DNA from: Phycisphaerales bacterium PN19_bin_20
GTDB taxonomy: Bacteria; Planctomycetota; Phycisphaerae; Phycisphaerales; UBA1924
DNA length: 64,000 nucleotides
Reading direction: 5' to 3'
NCBI GenBank assembly: GCA_021173225.1
Contig: JAJOLK010000006.1
Coordinates: 1 to 64,000, forward strand
The position numbers and the translations under genes were made by a program. The stretch's first letter is position 1. Each line of letters opens with the position of its first letter. Shown piece after piece: positions 35,238 to 43,928 of this stretch. The notes beneath the pieces were generated by a model. That model was not told where the DNA came from and searched no databases. It saw only the letters and a program-made list of their open reading frames with translations.

Positions 35238-35930
35238 CTACGCGGGCTTCACAGGCATTGCACGGGGTCCGCTTACCCAAGACGATGCGCCGTCAAAGTA
35301 CCGCAGCTTGCGCTCCAGCCAAGGGCTGGGCGTATTGCCAAGGCCAACCCGCGCGGAAGTCGCCACCTTCACGCGCGAAACCTCCCCCGGCAAGCCCAAC
35401 CAGAGAACCTGACCCACGGTCAGATCCAGACCATCAAGGCCGCGGTCCATTTCTAGGTGCTTGCACAGCCGGCCCGGCCCGCGGCACAAATCGCGGAACT
35501 TAGACCTGTTTTCGGCGTCGATGAGCACGCTGTCAACCACAATCGGCTCAACTGCCCGAATCAGTACCGCCATGCCGATCCCGCCGCCCCCCGGATTGGT
35601 CACCGTCGCTGGCCCGCACACCACATTGAGCATGTGGTGCATCCCATAGGTGAAGTAGATGTAGCCCGTGCCAGCCTGCTTCCACATGCTCGCAACCCGC
35701 GGCGTGCGCCGGCCCCCAAAGGTGTGACACCCCGCGTCCCTAGGCCCCAGATACGCCTCGGTCTCGACGACACGCCCCGCAAACCGCCGCCCGTCGGGCC
35801 AGGCCCGGACAAGCATCGTCCCGATCAACCCCTGGGCCACTGCCCGTGCCTCGCGCGCGAACCAAGCCCGCGGCAGTGGAGCAGAAAGTGGGGGGGCGGG
35901 AGGCGGTCGATCTTGAACTCGCGTCCGCAT
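35238..35930 (-). CDS. 3-methyladenine DNA glycosylase (AAG/MPG type)
   Basis: AVAQGLIGTMLVR, RFAGRVVETEAYLGPRDAGCHTFGGRRTPR (with the catalytic Glu in VETEAY), GTGYIYFTYGMHHMLNVVCGP and LCRGPGRLCKHLEMDRGLDGLDL are the AAG fold motifs in order. It excises alkylated purines. The ORF starts with a Pro-rich 20-residue stretch, so the true start may be a little later. It pairs with the Minf_1886-type gene downstream. Confidence 0.92.
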   Translation of the reverse strand: MRTRVQDRPPPAPPLSAPLPRAWFAREARAVAQGLIGTMLVRAWPDGRRFAGRVVETEAYLGPRDAGCHTFGGRRTPRVASMWKQAGTGYIYFTYGMHHMLNVVCGPATVTNPGGGGIGMAVLIRAVEPIVVDSVLIDAENRSKFRDLCRGPGRLCKHLEMDRGLDGLDLTVGQVLWLGLPGEVSRVKVATSARVGLGNTPSPWLERKLRYFDGASSWVSGPRAMPVKPA

Positions 35931-36037
35931 AGGCCCAACTATTGGCCCGAGAACCAGCCGCCCCGGCGGTCGCTTAGTCCCGCTAAACCGCCTTTGCGAT
36001 TTGCAACCCCTGTACGGTTTGGGTTGTACACTTGTGC

Positions 36038-36640
36038 ATGCTCAGCGCCCGGGAAGAACGCGCCTTGATCCGCCGCGTGGTCGCGGGCGATCGTGACGCC
36101 GCCGAGGCGTTGGTGCGGGCTTATCAGGGGCCGCTGTTCAGCTACATGCTGCGGATGACCGGGCGGCCGGAGGTCGCCGAAGACGTCACGCAGGAGGCCT
36201 TTGTCCGGGCCCTCACCCACCTGGCCCGCTACGACGAGCAGTACCGCTTCAGCACTTGGCTGTTCACCATCGCCAAGCGCCTGCACGTCAACGCCCGCGC
36301 CAAGCTCGCGCCCACGTTCGACTCCGGCGTAGTCGGCGCGGCTTCAAGCACAGGGCACATTGGGTCGTCGCCGAGTCCGTCTGATGAAGGCACGCCCGCC
36401 GAGTTGATCGACGGCGCCTCTGGCGCGCTGCAGCGGGCCCTCGGACGGCTCAGCGCCGAGCAGCGCGAGGTCATCGTGCTCTTCTATCAGCTCCGCTGGC
36501 CCGTCGAGCAGATCGGCCAGTACATGGACCTGCCGGTAGGCACGGTCAAGAGCCACCTATTCCGCGCGCGGGCTCGCCTGCGCAGCGCGCTGGCCGAAGA
36601 CGTCAGCATCGTCGCCTGGCTGGCGGAGGTGCCCGCGTGA
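36038..36640 (+). CDS. RNA polymerase sigma factor, ECF type
   Basis: Region 2 reads ALVRAYQGPLFSYMLRMTGRPEVAEDVTQEAFVRAL (core binding and -10 recognition) and region 4 reads ALGRLSAEQREVIVLFYQLRWPVEQIGQYMDLPVGTVKSHLFRARARLRSAL (HTH). A linker rich in Ser/Pro joins them. It starts at ATG 36038 (GTG 36032 also possible). It overlaps the next gene by 4 nt (GTGA), forming a translationally coupled operon with a single-pass membrane protein and a secreted protein, the arrangement of a sigma factor with its regulator. Confidence 0.92.
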   Translation: MLSAREERALIRRVVAGDRDAAEALVRAYQGPLFSYMLRMTGRPEVAEDVTQEAFVRALTHLARYDEQYRFSTWLFTIAKRLHVNARAKLAPTFDSGVVGAASSTGHIGSSPSPSDEGTPAELIDGASGALQRALGRLSAEQREVIVLFYQLRWPVEQIGQYMDLPVGTVKSHLFRARARLRSALAEDVSIVAWLAEVPA

Positions 36641-37446
36641 GCACGCCCGATCATGAGTCCGCCAGTCTCGGCTTTCGCCCTTCTGAGCCCTCTGATGGCC
36701 TGCCGCTTTTCGATAGCGCCGGGCAGCCCACGCCTGAAGAGCAGCTTCGCTCGCTGGGCCAGGCGTTATCGCCCGACTTTTCAGCCGCGATACTCTCGCG
36801 CGTCAACCGCGCCACGCCGTTTGCTGATGCGCATCGCCGCCGGACGCGCCGGTGGGCAAGGCTCGTTGGCGGCGCGGCGCTGGTCGGCATGAGCACCGCT
36901 GTGGCCATCGGCGCGATGTGGGCCCCTGAGGCAATGCCCTGGGCAAACCCCGGCGCACGGCCCCTCTCGCGCGCCTTCAGCGAGACCTCAAGCCGCGCGG
37001 CAATGACACTCCGCGCCATCGAACGCACGCCGCAGGCCTTTGAGGCCGCCGTGCTTCTGGGCAGTCCCGGTGGTGACGCCGACGCCTTCATCGATTCACG
37101 CGCCCCGCTGGCCCGCTGGGCCGGGCCGATGCTGCCGATGGCCACAAGCCTTCGTGTTGTGCCCAGTCTCGGCTGGCAAACGCGCGGCTCCCTGATCAAC
37201 GACGACGCAATGTTTGAGCAGGGCGTCGCTGAGCAGACCGTCCGCGTGATCGTGCGCCGGGCCCGCAGCTTGGCTGAGCCGGTCGGTGCCGCCGTCGGCT
37301 CTCGCGTCGGTTCACGTGGTGGACCGCTTGGCGGCTTCGAGCCCGTCGCCTCGCCTGACGCCCATTGCCTGCAGGGTGGCGGGTGCCCGCTGCTTGATGA
37401 GCTGACCGGCGGGGTGCTGGGCGCGCCGCTGAGCGGGCCTCGGTGA
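36637..37446 (+). CDS. membrane-anchored putative anti-sigma/regulatory protein (269 aa)
   Basis: The N-terminal 65 residues are cytosolic and acidic/hydrophilic (LFDSAGQPTPEEQLRSLGQAL), followed by basic residues and one transmembrane helix (LVGGAALVGMSTAVAIGAMW, about 77-96), then 170 residues outside, Arg- and Ala-rich. No zinc-binding HxxxCxxC motif is visible, so this is not a classical ZAS anti-sigma, but its place directly after, and overlapping, the sigma gene suggests that role. Function is inferred from context only. Confidence 0.65.
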   Translation: MSTPDHESASLGFRPSEPSDGLPLFDSAGQPTPEEQLRSLGQALSPDFSAAILSRVNRATPFADAHRRRTRRWARLVGGAALVGMSTAVAIGAMWAPEAMPWANPGARPLSRAFSETSSRAAMTLRAIERTPQAFEAAVLLGSPGGDADAFIDSRAPLARWAGPMLPMATSLRVVPSLGWQTRGSLINDDAMFEQGVAEQTVRVIVRRARSLAEPVGAAVGSRVGSRGGPLGGFEPVASPDAHCLQGGGCPLLDELTGGVLGAPLSGPR

Positions 37447-37517
37447 TCATCACCGGGTGCGTGCGTCCCCTACAAAACTTTCGCGCCTGCGCTGGCCCGC
37501 GGCTGACGGCGCGGCCG

Positions 37518-39503
37518 ATGTCGCTCGCACTACCCCGTTGGCCCACTCTGGCCGCGTGGTTCACGCTCGCGGCGTCGCTGATCCTCGCAGGCCCCGCCGT
37601 GGCAGCGGCCACCGCCCACCAGCCCGCACCCGCAGAGAGCGGGCCCACGATCATGTCACTGGCCGAGGGCCTGAGCCTTGACGCCGAGGGCGGCGCGGAG
37701 GTCGAGATCTTGCTGGTAAGTGCCGACCCACTTGCGCTGCGCGCCCAGCTGATCGGCAGTGAGCCCTCGCGCGTGCTGGTCCGCTCCGGATTATTGCGGA
37801 CGTTGGACGCGCCTTGGCAAGACCTGTGCACGGCCATGGGCCGCACGAGCGATGAGCTGCTTGATGAGCTTTTCGCCGGTGGCCTCTGCGTCGTGGGCGT
37901 TCGCGCGACCGCGGCTGAGTCAGCCGGTGAGCGCTGGTGGTGCGCGGTGACGCTGGTCTCGAAAGCCACGGTTGATCGCCTGACCGCGCGCCTTGAGGCT
38001 GCGCCGCGCGGCGTCATTGAGGGCGTCGCAGGCGCGCAGGCCGTGCTCAGCATCGACCGCGGCTCGATGGCCCTGATGGTCCGCCGGCTCGAGCGACCCG
38101 CCGGTGAGCCCGCTGCTGTTGACGGCGGCGACGCCCCGCGCGCAACCCAGCGCAATCACGCGGCGGTGCTTATGTCGGCTCAGACGCCGCCAGCGATCAT
38201 GGCCAAGCTCACCGGCCTGCTAAGCAACCGACCTGCTCAACCATCGCTCCGCCATTCTCCCCCCGTCCTCGTCGGCGCAGATGCGCCTGCCCCGCCCGCC
38301 CCGCCCGCCACTCTTCGCCCAGCAGGATCACTCGGCGCGCTGGCACTCTGGCAGCGGGCCAGGGCGTGGAACGGTCTGGCTGGCCCGCATGGCCGCGTGC
38401 ACGGCTGGTTCAGGGGCGGTCAGCCCGACCACTCGCTGGCGGGTGGGCTGATGGTTCAGGGCGACCGATGGACGCTCCGGAGCATTTCGAGCCACACTTC
38501 TGGGCCGGCAGAGCTCGCGGCCGTCGCGCGCGGGGGTGAGCCGGCCCGCAAACTCTTAGACCCCGGGCTGATCAATCGGCTGATGCCCGAGACGCAACAG
38601 CTCTTCGCGCAGCCAGCTGGCGGCGGCGTGCTGCTGGCCGCTCACGCCGCGTGGCAAGAGCTGCTCTGGCTTGACGCCGGTCGCCGCGAGCTGACGCTCG
38701 GCCCAGTCCCAAGCCGGCCAGTTCCAGGCGGCCCAATCGCTGGCAAAGCGGTCGCTGCTGGCGCGTCGCAGGCCCCGCTTGTGGGCCCGGTGGTCGCGGT
38801 CGTTCGTGCGCCGGCCAGCGGCGGGCACATGAGCGTGCAGCTCGCGGTCCGGTGCGATCAATCGCAGAGCGCCGGCACGCTCGACGCCGTCGGTCTTGCG
38901 CTGCTAAAGGTGCTGCGTGATCGCGCCACGCCTCCGAGCGCTGAGCTGCTCGCGCTCGCCGGCAGTAACGGGCGGCGGGCGGTCCGCGCGCAGCTTCCAC
39001 CGGGCACGACGGGCTTCCCGTGGGTCGGTGATGGGGCCGAGCTGGCCTGGTGGGGCTGGACGGAAGCTGCGGCCCAGGCGGACATTCCACCTGGCGTGCA
39101 ATCGAGCAATGCCTGGTGCGTCTGGCAGGCCACACCCGCGCAGCCGCGAGAGGCACCAGACGGCGGCGGCGTTTGGCCGGGGCCCGAGACGGCCGAAGCC
39201 GCGCTGCGCGGCGCGATCATGCCCGATCCGGCGGGGCTGGCAAACGTGGGGGCAAACGTGGGGGCAAACGTGGGGGCAGAAGTGGGGGCAGAAGTGGGGG
39301 CGGATGTTGCCACCGCGCGGCGATACACCGTTCGGGTGCGCTCAAGCCCGCGCGGGCTGCTCGCGCAGCTACCCCCGGCGCTGGCGCTGATCGGCGCGCA
39401 GGTCTCATCGCTGCACCGGCTCGATCTTGATGCGTGGCTGACTGAAGCTGGGCCCGAGCAGATCCTGCAGCACGTCGAGGTCCGCGTGCTATGGGGCCCA
39501 TAG
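37518..39503 (+). CDS. secreted hypothetical protein with VGAN/VGAE repeat (661 aa)
   Basis: I prefer ATG 37518, giving a signal peptide (PTLAAWFTLAASLILAGPAVAA); the track's GTG 37443 overlaps the previous stop by 4 nt and would add 25 residues. The body is Ala/Gly/Pro-rich without a recognised domain. It contains ALRAQLIGSEPSRVLVRSG, DLCTAMGRTSDELLDELFAG and a repeated, proline-rich linker. Near residues 575-597 it has five repeats of (G/N)-V-G-A encoded by a 12-bp tandem repeat. It is the third gene of the sigma-factor operon and may be an exported target or sensor; no function is deduced. Confidence 0.6.
   Translation: MSLALPRWPTLAAWFTLAASLILAGPAVAAATAHQPAPAESGPTIMSLAEGLSLDAEGGAEVEILLVSADPLALRAQLIGSEPSRVLVRSGLLRTLDAPWQDLCTAMGRTSDELLDELFAGGLCVVGVRATAAESAGERWWCAVTLVSKATVDRLTARLEAAPRGVIEGVAGAQAVLSIDRGSMALMVRRLERPAGEPAAVDGGDAPRATQRNHAAVLMSAQTPPAIMAKLTGLLSNRPAQPSLRHSPPVLVGADAPAPPAPPATLRPAGSLGALALWQRARAWNGLAGPHGRVHGWFRGGQPDHSLAGGLMVQGDRWTLRSISSHTSGPAELAAVARGGEPARKLLDPGLINRLMPETQQLFAQPAGGGVLLAAHAAWQELLWLDAGRRELTLGPVPSRPVPGGPIAGKAVAAGASQAPLVGPVVAVVRAPASGGHMSVQLAVRCDQSQSAGTLDAVGLALLKVLRDRATPPSAELLALAGSNGRRAVRAQLPPGTTGFPWVGDGAELAWWGWTEAAAQADIPPGVQSSNAWCVWQATPAQPREAPDGGGVWPGPETAEAALRGAIMPDPAGLANVGANVGANVGAEVGAEVGADVATARRYTVRVRSSPRGLLAQLPPALALIGAQVSSLHRLDLDAWLTEAGPEQILQHVEVRVLWGP
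39240..39311 (+). repeat. 12-bp in-frame coding repeat
   Basis: GCAAACGTGGGG is repeated three times, then GCAGAAGTGGGG twice, then GCGGATGTTGCC, each encoding Ala-x-Val-Gly (ANVG, AEVG). The repeat stays in frame and lies in the secreted protein of the sigma operon, so copy-number change would add or drop four residues. Confidence 0.9.
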
Positions 39504-39782
39504 CCGCGGCGGTGGTGGCCCGCGGCCCCTGTTTGGGCCGGCTAAGCACCACAGAACCCCTTGCTTTGCACGCGGAAGCGACAATCGCGCCGTGCGACCC
39601 TAACCTTGGCGTCCTTACGGCGGTCAGGGGCGTGCGTTGAGCCCCCGCGCCGAAGGAGCGGGCCCGGGTTGCCTGCGCACGATGGGGCCGTGAGCCCCGG
39701 TGCGTGGGTTCCAGTCGGGCGGTCTGAGCGTTGATTGCACATTGCGTGCGCGCCCCCGGGGCGGGCACGATCGGGGCCAAGA

Positions 39783-41705
39783 ATGCCGAGTTTTCCTCCA
39801 GAGCGGATCCGCAACGTCGCCATCATCGCCCACGTTGACCACGGCAAAACCAGCCTTGTCGACAAGCTGCTGTTTCAGAGCGGGCAGTTCCGCTCAGGCG
39901 AGCTCGAGAAGCTCCAGGGCGGCCAGCACGGGCTGATCATGGACTCCAACCCCCTCGAGCGCGAGCGCGGGATCACGATCTTCTCCAAGAACTGCGCGGT
40001 CCAGTACGTCCCCGACGGGCAGACCGAGCCGATGCTCATCAACATCATCGACACCCCGGGCCACGCCGACTTCGGCGGCGAGGTTGAGCGCGTTCTCCGC
40101 ATGGCCGACGGCTGCCTGCTGGTGGTTGACGCCTTCGACGGGCCGATGCCGCAGACGCGCTTCGTGCTGGGCAAGGCCCTCGCCGCAGGCCTGCGCCCGG
40201 TGGTGGTGGTCAACAAGTGCGACCGCCAGGGCGCGCGCCCCTCGGCGGTACAAAACGAGGTCTTTGACTTGATGGTCGAGCTGGGTGCCGAAGAGCTGGC
40301 GATGGACTTCCCGATCATCTACGCATCCGCCCGCGAGGGCTGGGCTTACGAAACCGCCGAGCACGCCCTTGAGGCCGCCGACGGGACCCGCAAGGACGGC
40401 GACCTTCGCCCCGTGTTCGAGGCCATCTGCAAGCAGGTACCCGCGCCGCAGGACGACCCCAACAAGCCGCTGGCCATGCTCATTACCACGCTTGACTACT
40501 CCGAGTACGTCGGGCGCATCGGCATCGGGCGCGTCTACTCGGGCAGCATCCGCACCGGCCAGCAGGTCACCAGCGTCAAGCGCGATACCGGCAGCGGGAA
40601 CAAGCAGGTCAACAACCGCGTCGGCAAGCTCTACCGCTTCCAAGGCCTCGGCCGCGTCGAGGCAGACGAGGTCCACGCCGGCGACCTCTGCGCCGTCGTC
40701 GGGCTCGATAGCTGCGACATCGGCGACACCGTGTGCCACCCCGAGCACCCCTCGGCGCTCCCGCCGGTCACCATCGACGAGCCGACCATCACCATGGTCT
40801 TCCGCGTCAACGACTCGCCCTTTGGCGGTCAAGACGGCGACAAAGTCACCAGCCGCCAGATCCGCGAGCGGATCTACCGCGAGGCCGAGACCAACGTCGC
40901 CATGCGCATCGCCCCGGGCCGCTCGGGCGATGAGTTTGCCGTCAGCGGGCGCGGGCTGCTGCACCTGGGCATCCTGCTTGAGACCATGCGCCGCGAGGGC
41001 TTTGAGCTCTCCGTCGGTAAGCCCGAAGTCATCATCAAGGAGATCGACGGCGTCCCGCACGAGCCCATCGAGCAGCTCGTCATCGACGTGCCCCCGCACG
41101 CCGTCGGCTCGGTCATGGAGCTCATCGGCGCGCGACGGGGCGAGCTGAAGAACATGGACAACCGCACCGACACGCTCACGCACCTGTCGTTTGAGATCCC
41201 AGCCAAAGGCATGATCGGCCTGCGCAGCAAGGTCCTGACCGCCACGCAGGGCGAGGGCATCATGCACAGCTCGTTCCTCCGCTTTGCCCCCGCCACGGGC
41301 GAGACGCCCCACCGTCTCCAGGGCGTGCTCATCGCTACCGATCCCGGCGAGGTCACCGGCTACGCGTGCGAACTTGCCTCAGAACGCGGCGTGCTCTTTG
41401 TCGCGCCGGGTGAGAAGGTTTACGTTGGGATGATCGTCGGCGAGCACAACCGCGACAACGACCTGCCCTTCCACATCACGCGCCTCAAGCAGCTTACCAA
41501 CTTTCGTGTCTCGGCCAAGGAAGCCACCGTCGTGCTCAAGGGCCACCGAAAGCTCAGCCTCGAGGCCGCCCTTGAGTACATCGAGGACGATGAGCTCGTC
41601 GAGATCACGCCCAAGACCGTCCGCCTCCGCAAGCGCATCCTTGACGAGAGCATGCGAAAGCGCACCGAGCGGCAAGGGCGCGACAAGGCTACCGCCGGCG
41701 CTTGA
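39783..41705 (+). CDS. typA: translational GTPase TypA/BipA
   Basis: From ATG 39783 the protein starts RIRNVAIIAHVDHGKTSLVDKLL (P-loop), followed by ERERGITIFSKN (switch I), DTPGHADFGGEVERVL (switch II) and VNKCDRQGARPSAV (NKxD). EF-G-like domains and the C-terminal TypA-specific part (QLTNFRVSAKEATVVL, ALEYIEDDELVEITPKTVRLRKRIL) follow. It binds ribosomes and helps 50S assembly and stress adaptation. The length (640) is slightly over the usual 605-615. The 16 residues upstream in the track ORF look spurious. Confidence 0.96.
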   Translation: MPSFPPERIRNVAIIAHVDHGKTSLVDKLLFQSGQFRSGELEKLQGGQHGLIMDSNPLERERGITIFSKNCAVQYVPDGQTEPMLINIIDTPGHADFGGEVERVLRMADGCLLVVDAFDGPMPQTRFVLGKALAAGLRPVVVVNKCDRQGARPSAVQNEVFDLMVELGAEELAMDFPIIYASAREGWAYETAEHALEAADGTRKDGDLRPVFEAICKQVPAPQDDPNKPLAMLITTLDYSEYVGRIGIGRVYSGSIRTGQQVTSVKRDTGSGNKQVNNRVGKLYRFQGLGRVEADEVHAGDLCAVVGLDSCDIGDTVCHPEHPSALPPVTIDEPTITMVFRVNDSPFGGQDGDKVTSRQIRERIYREAETNVAMRIAPGRSGDEFAVSGRGLLHLGILLETMRREGFELSVGKPEVIIKEIDGVPHEPIEQLVIDVPPHAVGSVMELIGARRGELKNMDNRTDTLTHLSFEIPAKGMIGLRSKVLTATQGEGIMHSSFLRFAPATGETPHRLQGVLIATDPGEVTGYACELASERGVLFVAPGEKVYVGMIVGEHNRDNDLPFHITRLKQLTNFRVSAKEATVVLKGHRKLSLEAALEYIEDDELVEITPKTVRLRKRILDESMRKRTERQGRDKATAGA

Positions 41706-41776
41706 GCGCCAGGCGCGCGGTTTTGGCCCCCCGGCTTGGCCGCCATCTGTTTCAAGGGAGCTGAAAACCCCAACGC

Positions 41777-42214
41777 TTACGCGCCGCTCGGTCCGGCCTT
41801 TGCGGCACGCGCACTCGGCACGGCCGCTTCGCGCGTAGTCGTCTCTCGCTTGGCCGCAGCACTGCCAGCGGAAGCAGCGGTAGCCGCTTCGCTCGAAGTC
41901 TTGGCCTCTGCCGATCCAGCCTTAGGCTGCGCCCCACCGCCCCACAACCGCGCCAGCCCTTGGGTCAGGCGTGGCCCCAGCAGCGGCAGCGCAATCGGCA
42001 AGAAGCGCGCCAGCACCGCTACCGACGCCAACATCCCAACCCCACCACCTCGGGGACGCCGCAGCAACCCGCCAGCGACCACACCCGCGCCTATCGCGCC
42101 CAGCGGCGCCCAGCGCCGCCACTTGCGCCGCGCCTCGCTCGCCGCTTGCTCTCGCTGAGCGTCCTGCTCAACGGCCCAGACCAGCAGGTTGGCCTTCGCT
42201 TGCTCGACATTCAT
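41777..42214 (-). CDS. small basic membrane protein of the envelope cassette (145 aa)
   Basis: An N-terminal helix (MNVEQAKANLLVWAVEQDAQREQAASEARR), two short Gly-rich hydrophobic stretches (PLGAIGAGVVAGGLL, GVGMLASVAVLARFLPIALPLL) and an Ala/Ser/Thr-rich hydrophilic tail are visible. It overlaps the holin-like gene by 4 nt (ATGA), so they are coupled. It is a member of the YqjD/YqjE-like stress cassette with no recognised family of its own. Confidence 0.6.
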   Translation of the reverse strand: MNVEQAKANLLVWAVEQDAQREQAASEARRKWRRWAPLGAIGAGVVAGGLLRRPRGGGVGMLASVAVLARFLPIALPLLGPRLTQGLARLWGGGAQPKAGSAEAKTSSEAATAASAGSAAAKRETTTREAAVPSARAAKAGPSGA

Positions 42215-42522
42215 CGCCCAAGCCTTTCATAAAACCGCCAGAGCGCCACGGCTGCCAGCGCCAGCAGCGCAAACCCGAGCAGGCCCGAGGCCGCCGTCGC
42301 GCCCCAAGCCCCTTGGATCACCCTGAATGCGCCGACGCCCGCGAGGCCCAGCCCGCCAAGCATCAGCACGACGGCCCCAAACAGCAGAAACGCCGCCACC
42401 CCTAGTTTTGCCAACCCCCTCTGTGCCGAGGCGGCCTCCTCGCGAACTACTCCGCGCAGAGACCGCCCCTCAGCCTCGGCCAAGTTCGCCGCATGTACCA
42501 TCAGCTCCGCAATGCGCTTCAA
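42211..42522 (-). CDS. YqjE/phage-holin-like (DUF1469) membrane protein (103 aa)
   Basis: An amphipathic N-terminal helix (KRIAELMVHAANLAEAEGRSLRGVVREEAASAQ) is followed by two transmembrane helices (GVAAFLLFGAVVLMLGGLGLAGVGAF and ATAASGLLGFALLALAAVAL). This is the layout of the Holin-X/DUF1469 family (YqjE of E. coli). Such proteins sit beside DUF883 YqjD-like genes; the gene immediately upstream is one. It is not a lysis holin, judging from context. Confidence 0.8.
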   Translation of the reverse strand: MKRIAELMVHAANLAEAEGRSLRGVVREEAASAQRGLAKLGVAAFLLFGAVVLMLGGLGLAGVGAFRVIQGAWGATAASGLLGFALLALAAVALWRFYERLGR

Positions 42523-42538
42523 GATTCAACTCCTAACC

Positions 42539-42862
42539 TCAGCTCCGACGACGGAAGATCAGCAGACCAACCAGCAGGCCCACGCCCGCGGCAACCCCAA
42601 GGCTGACCATCGGATTGTCACTGACCTTCTTCGAGACCGCGCTCATGGCCTCCTGCCCCTGACGCTTGGCCGAATCCATTGACCGGCAAGCCGCCTGCTG
42701 CGCCGCAGTCAAACCGCTGCGGGCTGCGTTCGCCGCATCTTGCCCGGCCGCGCTCAGATGCTCCTTGAAATGGTCAACGTGCTCGCCCAAACGAGAGGGC
42801 TCGTCCGCCGACTGCTGGCCGTCATTCCACGTGCCCGCCACGGGGCTTTTGCTCTGCGACAT
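42539..42862 (-). CDS. YqjD/ElaB-like (DUF883) membrane-anchored protein (107 aa)
   Basis: The start is ATG 42862 because AGGAG lies about 7 nt upstream; the track start at 42952 adds an unlikely Arg-rich segment. SRLGEHVDHFKEHLSAAGQDAANAARSGL and MDSAKRQGQEAMSAVSKKVSDNPMVSLGVAAGVGLLVGLLIFRRRS give a long helix and a C-terminal membrane anchor. YqjD-like proteins bind stationary-phase ribosomes at the membrane in E. coli; here the role is inferred by homology of layout. Confidence 0.8.
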   Translation of the reverse strand: MSQSKSPVAGTWNDGQQSADEPSRLGEHVDHFKEHLSAAGQDAANAARSGLTAAQQAACRSMDSAKRQGQEAMSAVSKKVSDNPMVSLGVAAGVGLLVGLLIFRRRS

Positions 42863-42977
42863 TCTAAACTCCTGCTTGTCAGAAGGGTGTTGACTTCGTC
42901 CGCAGCAGGGCCCTTCAAGCACCCGCCGCCGACCCGATACATCCCGTCTCAATCCCGATCCGATCGCTTGCTGCGCT

Positions 42978-43340
42978 TCAGCTCACGGGCTTTACGCGAA
43001 CCTCTACCATGTCGCTCTGCACCTCGCGCCCGTCGATCGAGAGCGCGGCTTTGACGCTGTACGTCCCTGGCTCGTTGAACCGAACCCGAGCGACCCGCCC
43101 GTCCTGCTCAGTTGTCAAGCTGCCAGCGGATGAAGTCCACCGCACCGTCGGGCTGCGCCCGTAGGTGTCACGCGTCCGCGCCGTGAGTGTAACCGTTTCG
43201 CCCGAGACAATGTCGCGTGAGGAGGCCTCGATCCGCACCGAGGCCGGGTTGCGCTGCTCAGCGTCCGTTGACAGTCCGCTGCAACCCGCCAAGAGGCCCA
43301 TCGAGCCGAACCAAACAAACGTCTTAATAGCAATGTTCAT
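42978..43340 (-). CDS. lipoprotein with Ig-like fold (120 aa)
   Basis: AGGAGG (43349-43354) sits 8 nt before ATG 43340. The first 19 residues are a lipoprotein signal (FVWFGSMGLLAGC) with the lipobox LLAGC. The rest is a single PKD/Ig-like beta-sandwich: VRIEASSRDIVSGETVTLTARTRD, TVRWTSSAGSLTTEQDGRVARVRFNEPGTYSVKAALS. It is probably anchored to the membrane and adhesive or structural. It belongs to the minus-strand cassette. Confidence 0.8.
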   Translation of the reverse strand: MNIAIKTFVWFGSMGLLAGCSGLSTDAEQRNPASVRIEASSRDIVSGETVTLTARTRDTYGRSPTVRWTSSAGSLTTEQDGRVARVRFNEPGTYSVKAALSIDGREVQSDMVEVRVKPVS

Positions 43341-43386
43341 CTTCACACCCTCCTTTTAGACCGCCGTTGATCTTCCACGGCGTGGA

Positions 43387-43408
43387 GGCGGTGGACCCGG
43401 CCACCGCC
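43387..43408 (-). terminator. 8-bp GC-rich hairpin
   Basis: GGCGGTGG (43387-43394) and CCACCGCC (43401-43408) pair perfectly around a 6-nt loop between the HMA-like gene and the lipoprotein gene. There is no T-run; it may attenuate or separate the two transcripts. Confidence 0.35.
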
Positions 43409-43445
43409 ACACCACGGTTTGCTTCTCACTCAACCCGGACCGCTC

Positions 43446-43928
43446 TTACTTGTTGTCGCGGTTCTTCTGGCCGGCAGTGTTGGCGGCGTCGGACTCGCGA
43501 GCCTTGTTCCCCGAGCTGTGATCAGCGTTGCCCTGATGCGCGTTGGGCTTGTTCATCCCGGACTGCGACCCGGACGACCCGTAGCCGGAGTTCCCGCTGC
43601 TTGACGAGCCCGACATGCCCGAGTCAGACATGCCCGAGTTCGACTTGCTGGACCCCGAAGTGCTAGAGCCCGTGGCCGCTGCCGACCCGATCCCGGCCTT
43701 GTCAGAGTCGCCGTTTGCCTCGCTGGCGCGGTAGCCAGCGTCGCTCACCGCTGAGCAGGCCTTCGCGCACAGCGCGTCGTCCTTGCAGTGAATCTCGGCC
43801 GAACCGACCTTCACCGAGTCGACGGTCACGCCCGCGACGCCAGCAAGCGCGCCGCGAACCTTCTGCACACACGCCTCGCCCTTCATGCCCTCGACCTGGA
43901 TGTGATGCGCGGTTGTCATTGAGCTCAT
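43446..43928 (-). CDS. HMA-like (heavy-metal-associated) protein lacking one Cys, Ser/Gly-rich tail
   Basis: Residues about 8-70 match an HMA/copper-chaperone fold (HHIQVEGMKGEACVQKVRGALAGVAGVTVDSVKVGSAEI). The metal motif GMxCxxC is here GMKGEAC, so the first Cys is replaced by Gly and copper binding in the standard way is doubtful. Two more cysteines follow (CKDDALCAKAC). The remaining 90 residues are Ser/Gly/Asn low complexity (SSTSGSSKSNSGMSDSGMSGSSSSG). It is the first gene of the minus-strand cassette, with AAGGAA upstream. There is no signal peptide. Confidence 0.75.
   Translation of the reverse strand: MSSMTTAHHIQVEGMKGEACVQKVRGALAGVAGVTVDSVKVGSAEIHCKDDALCAKACSAVSDAGYRASEANGDSDKAGIGSAAATGSSTSGSSKSNSGMSDSGMSGSSSSGNSGYGSSGSQSGMNKPNAHQGNADHSSGNKARESDAANTAGQKNRDNK

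Noticed and set aside
36004-36037. Repeated TGTAC words just before the ECF sigma gene as a possible operator
   Set aside because: Only two short copies without symmetry; not distinguishable from chance.
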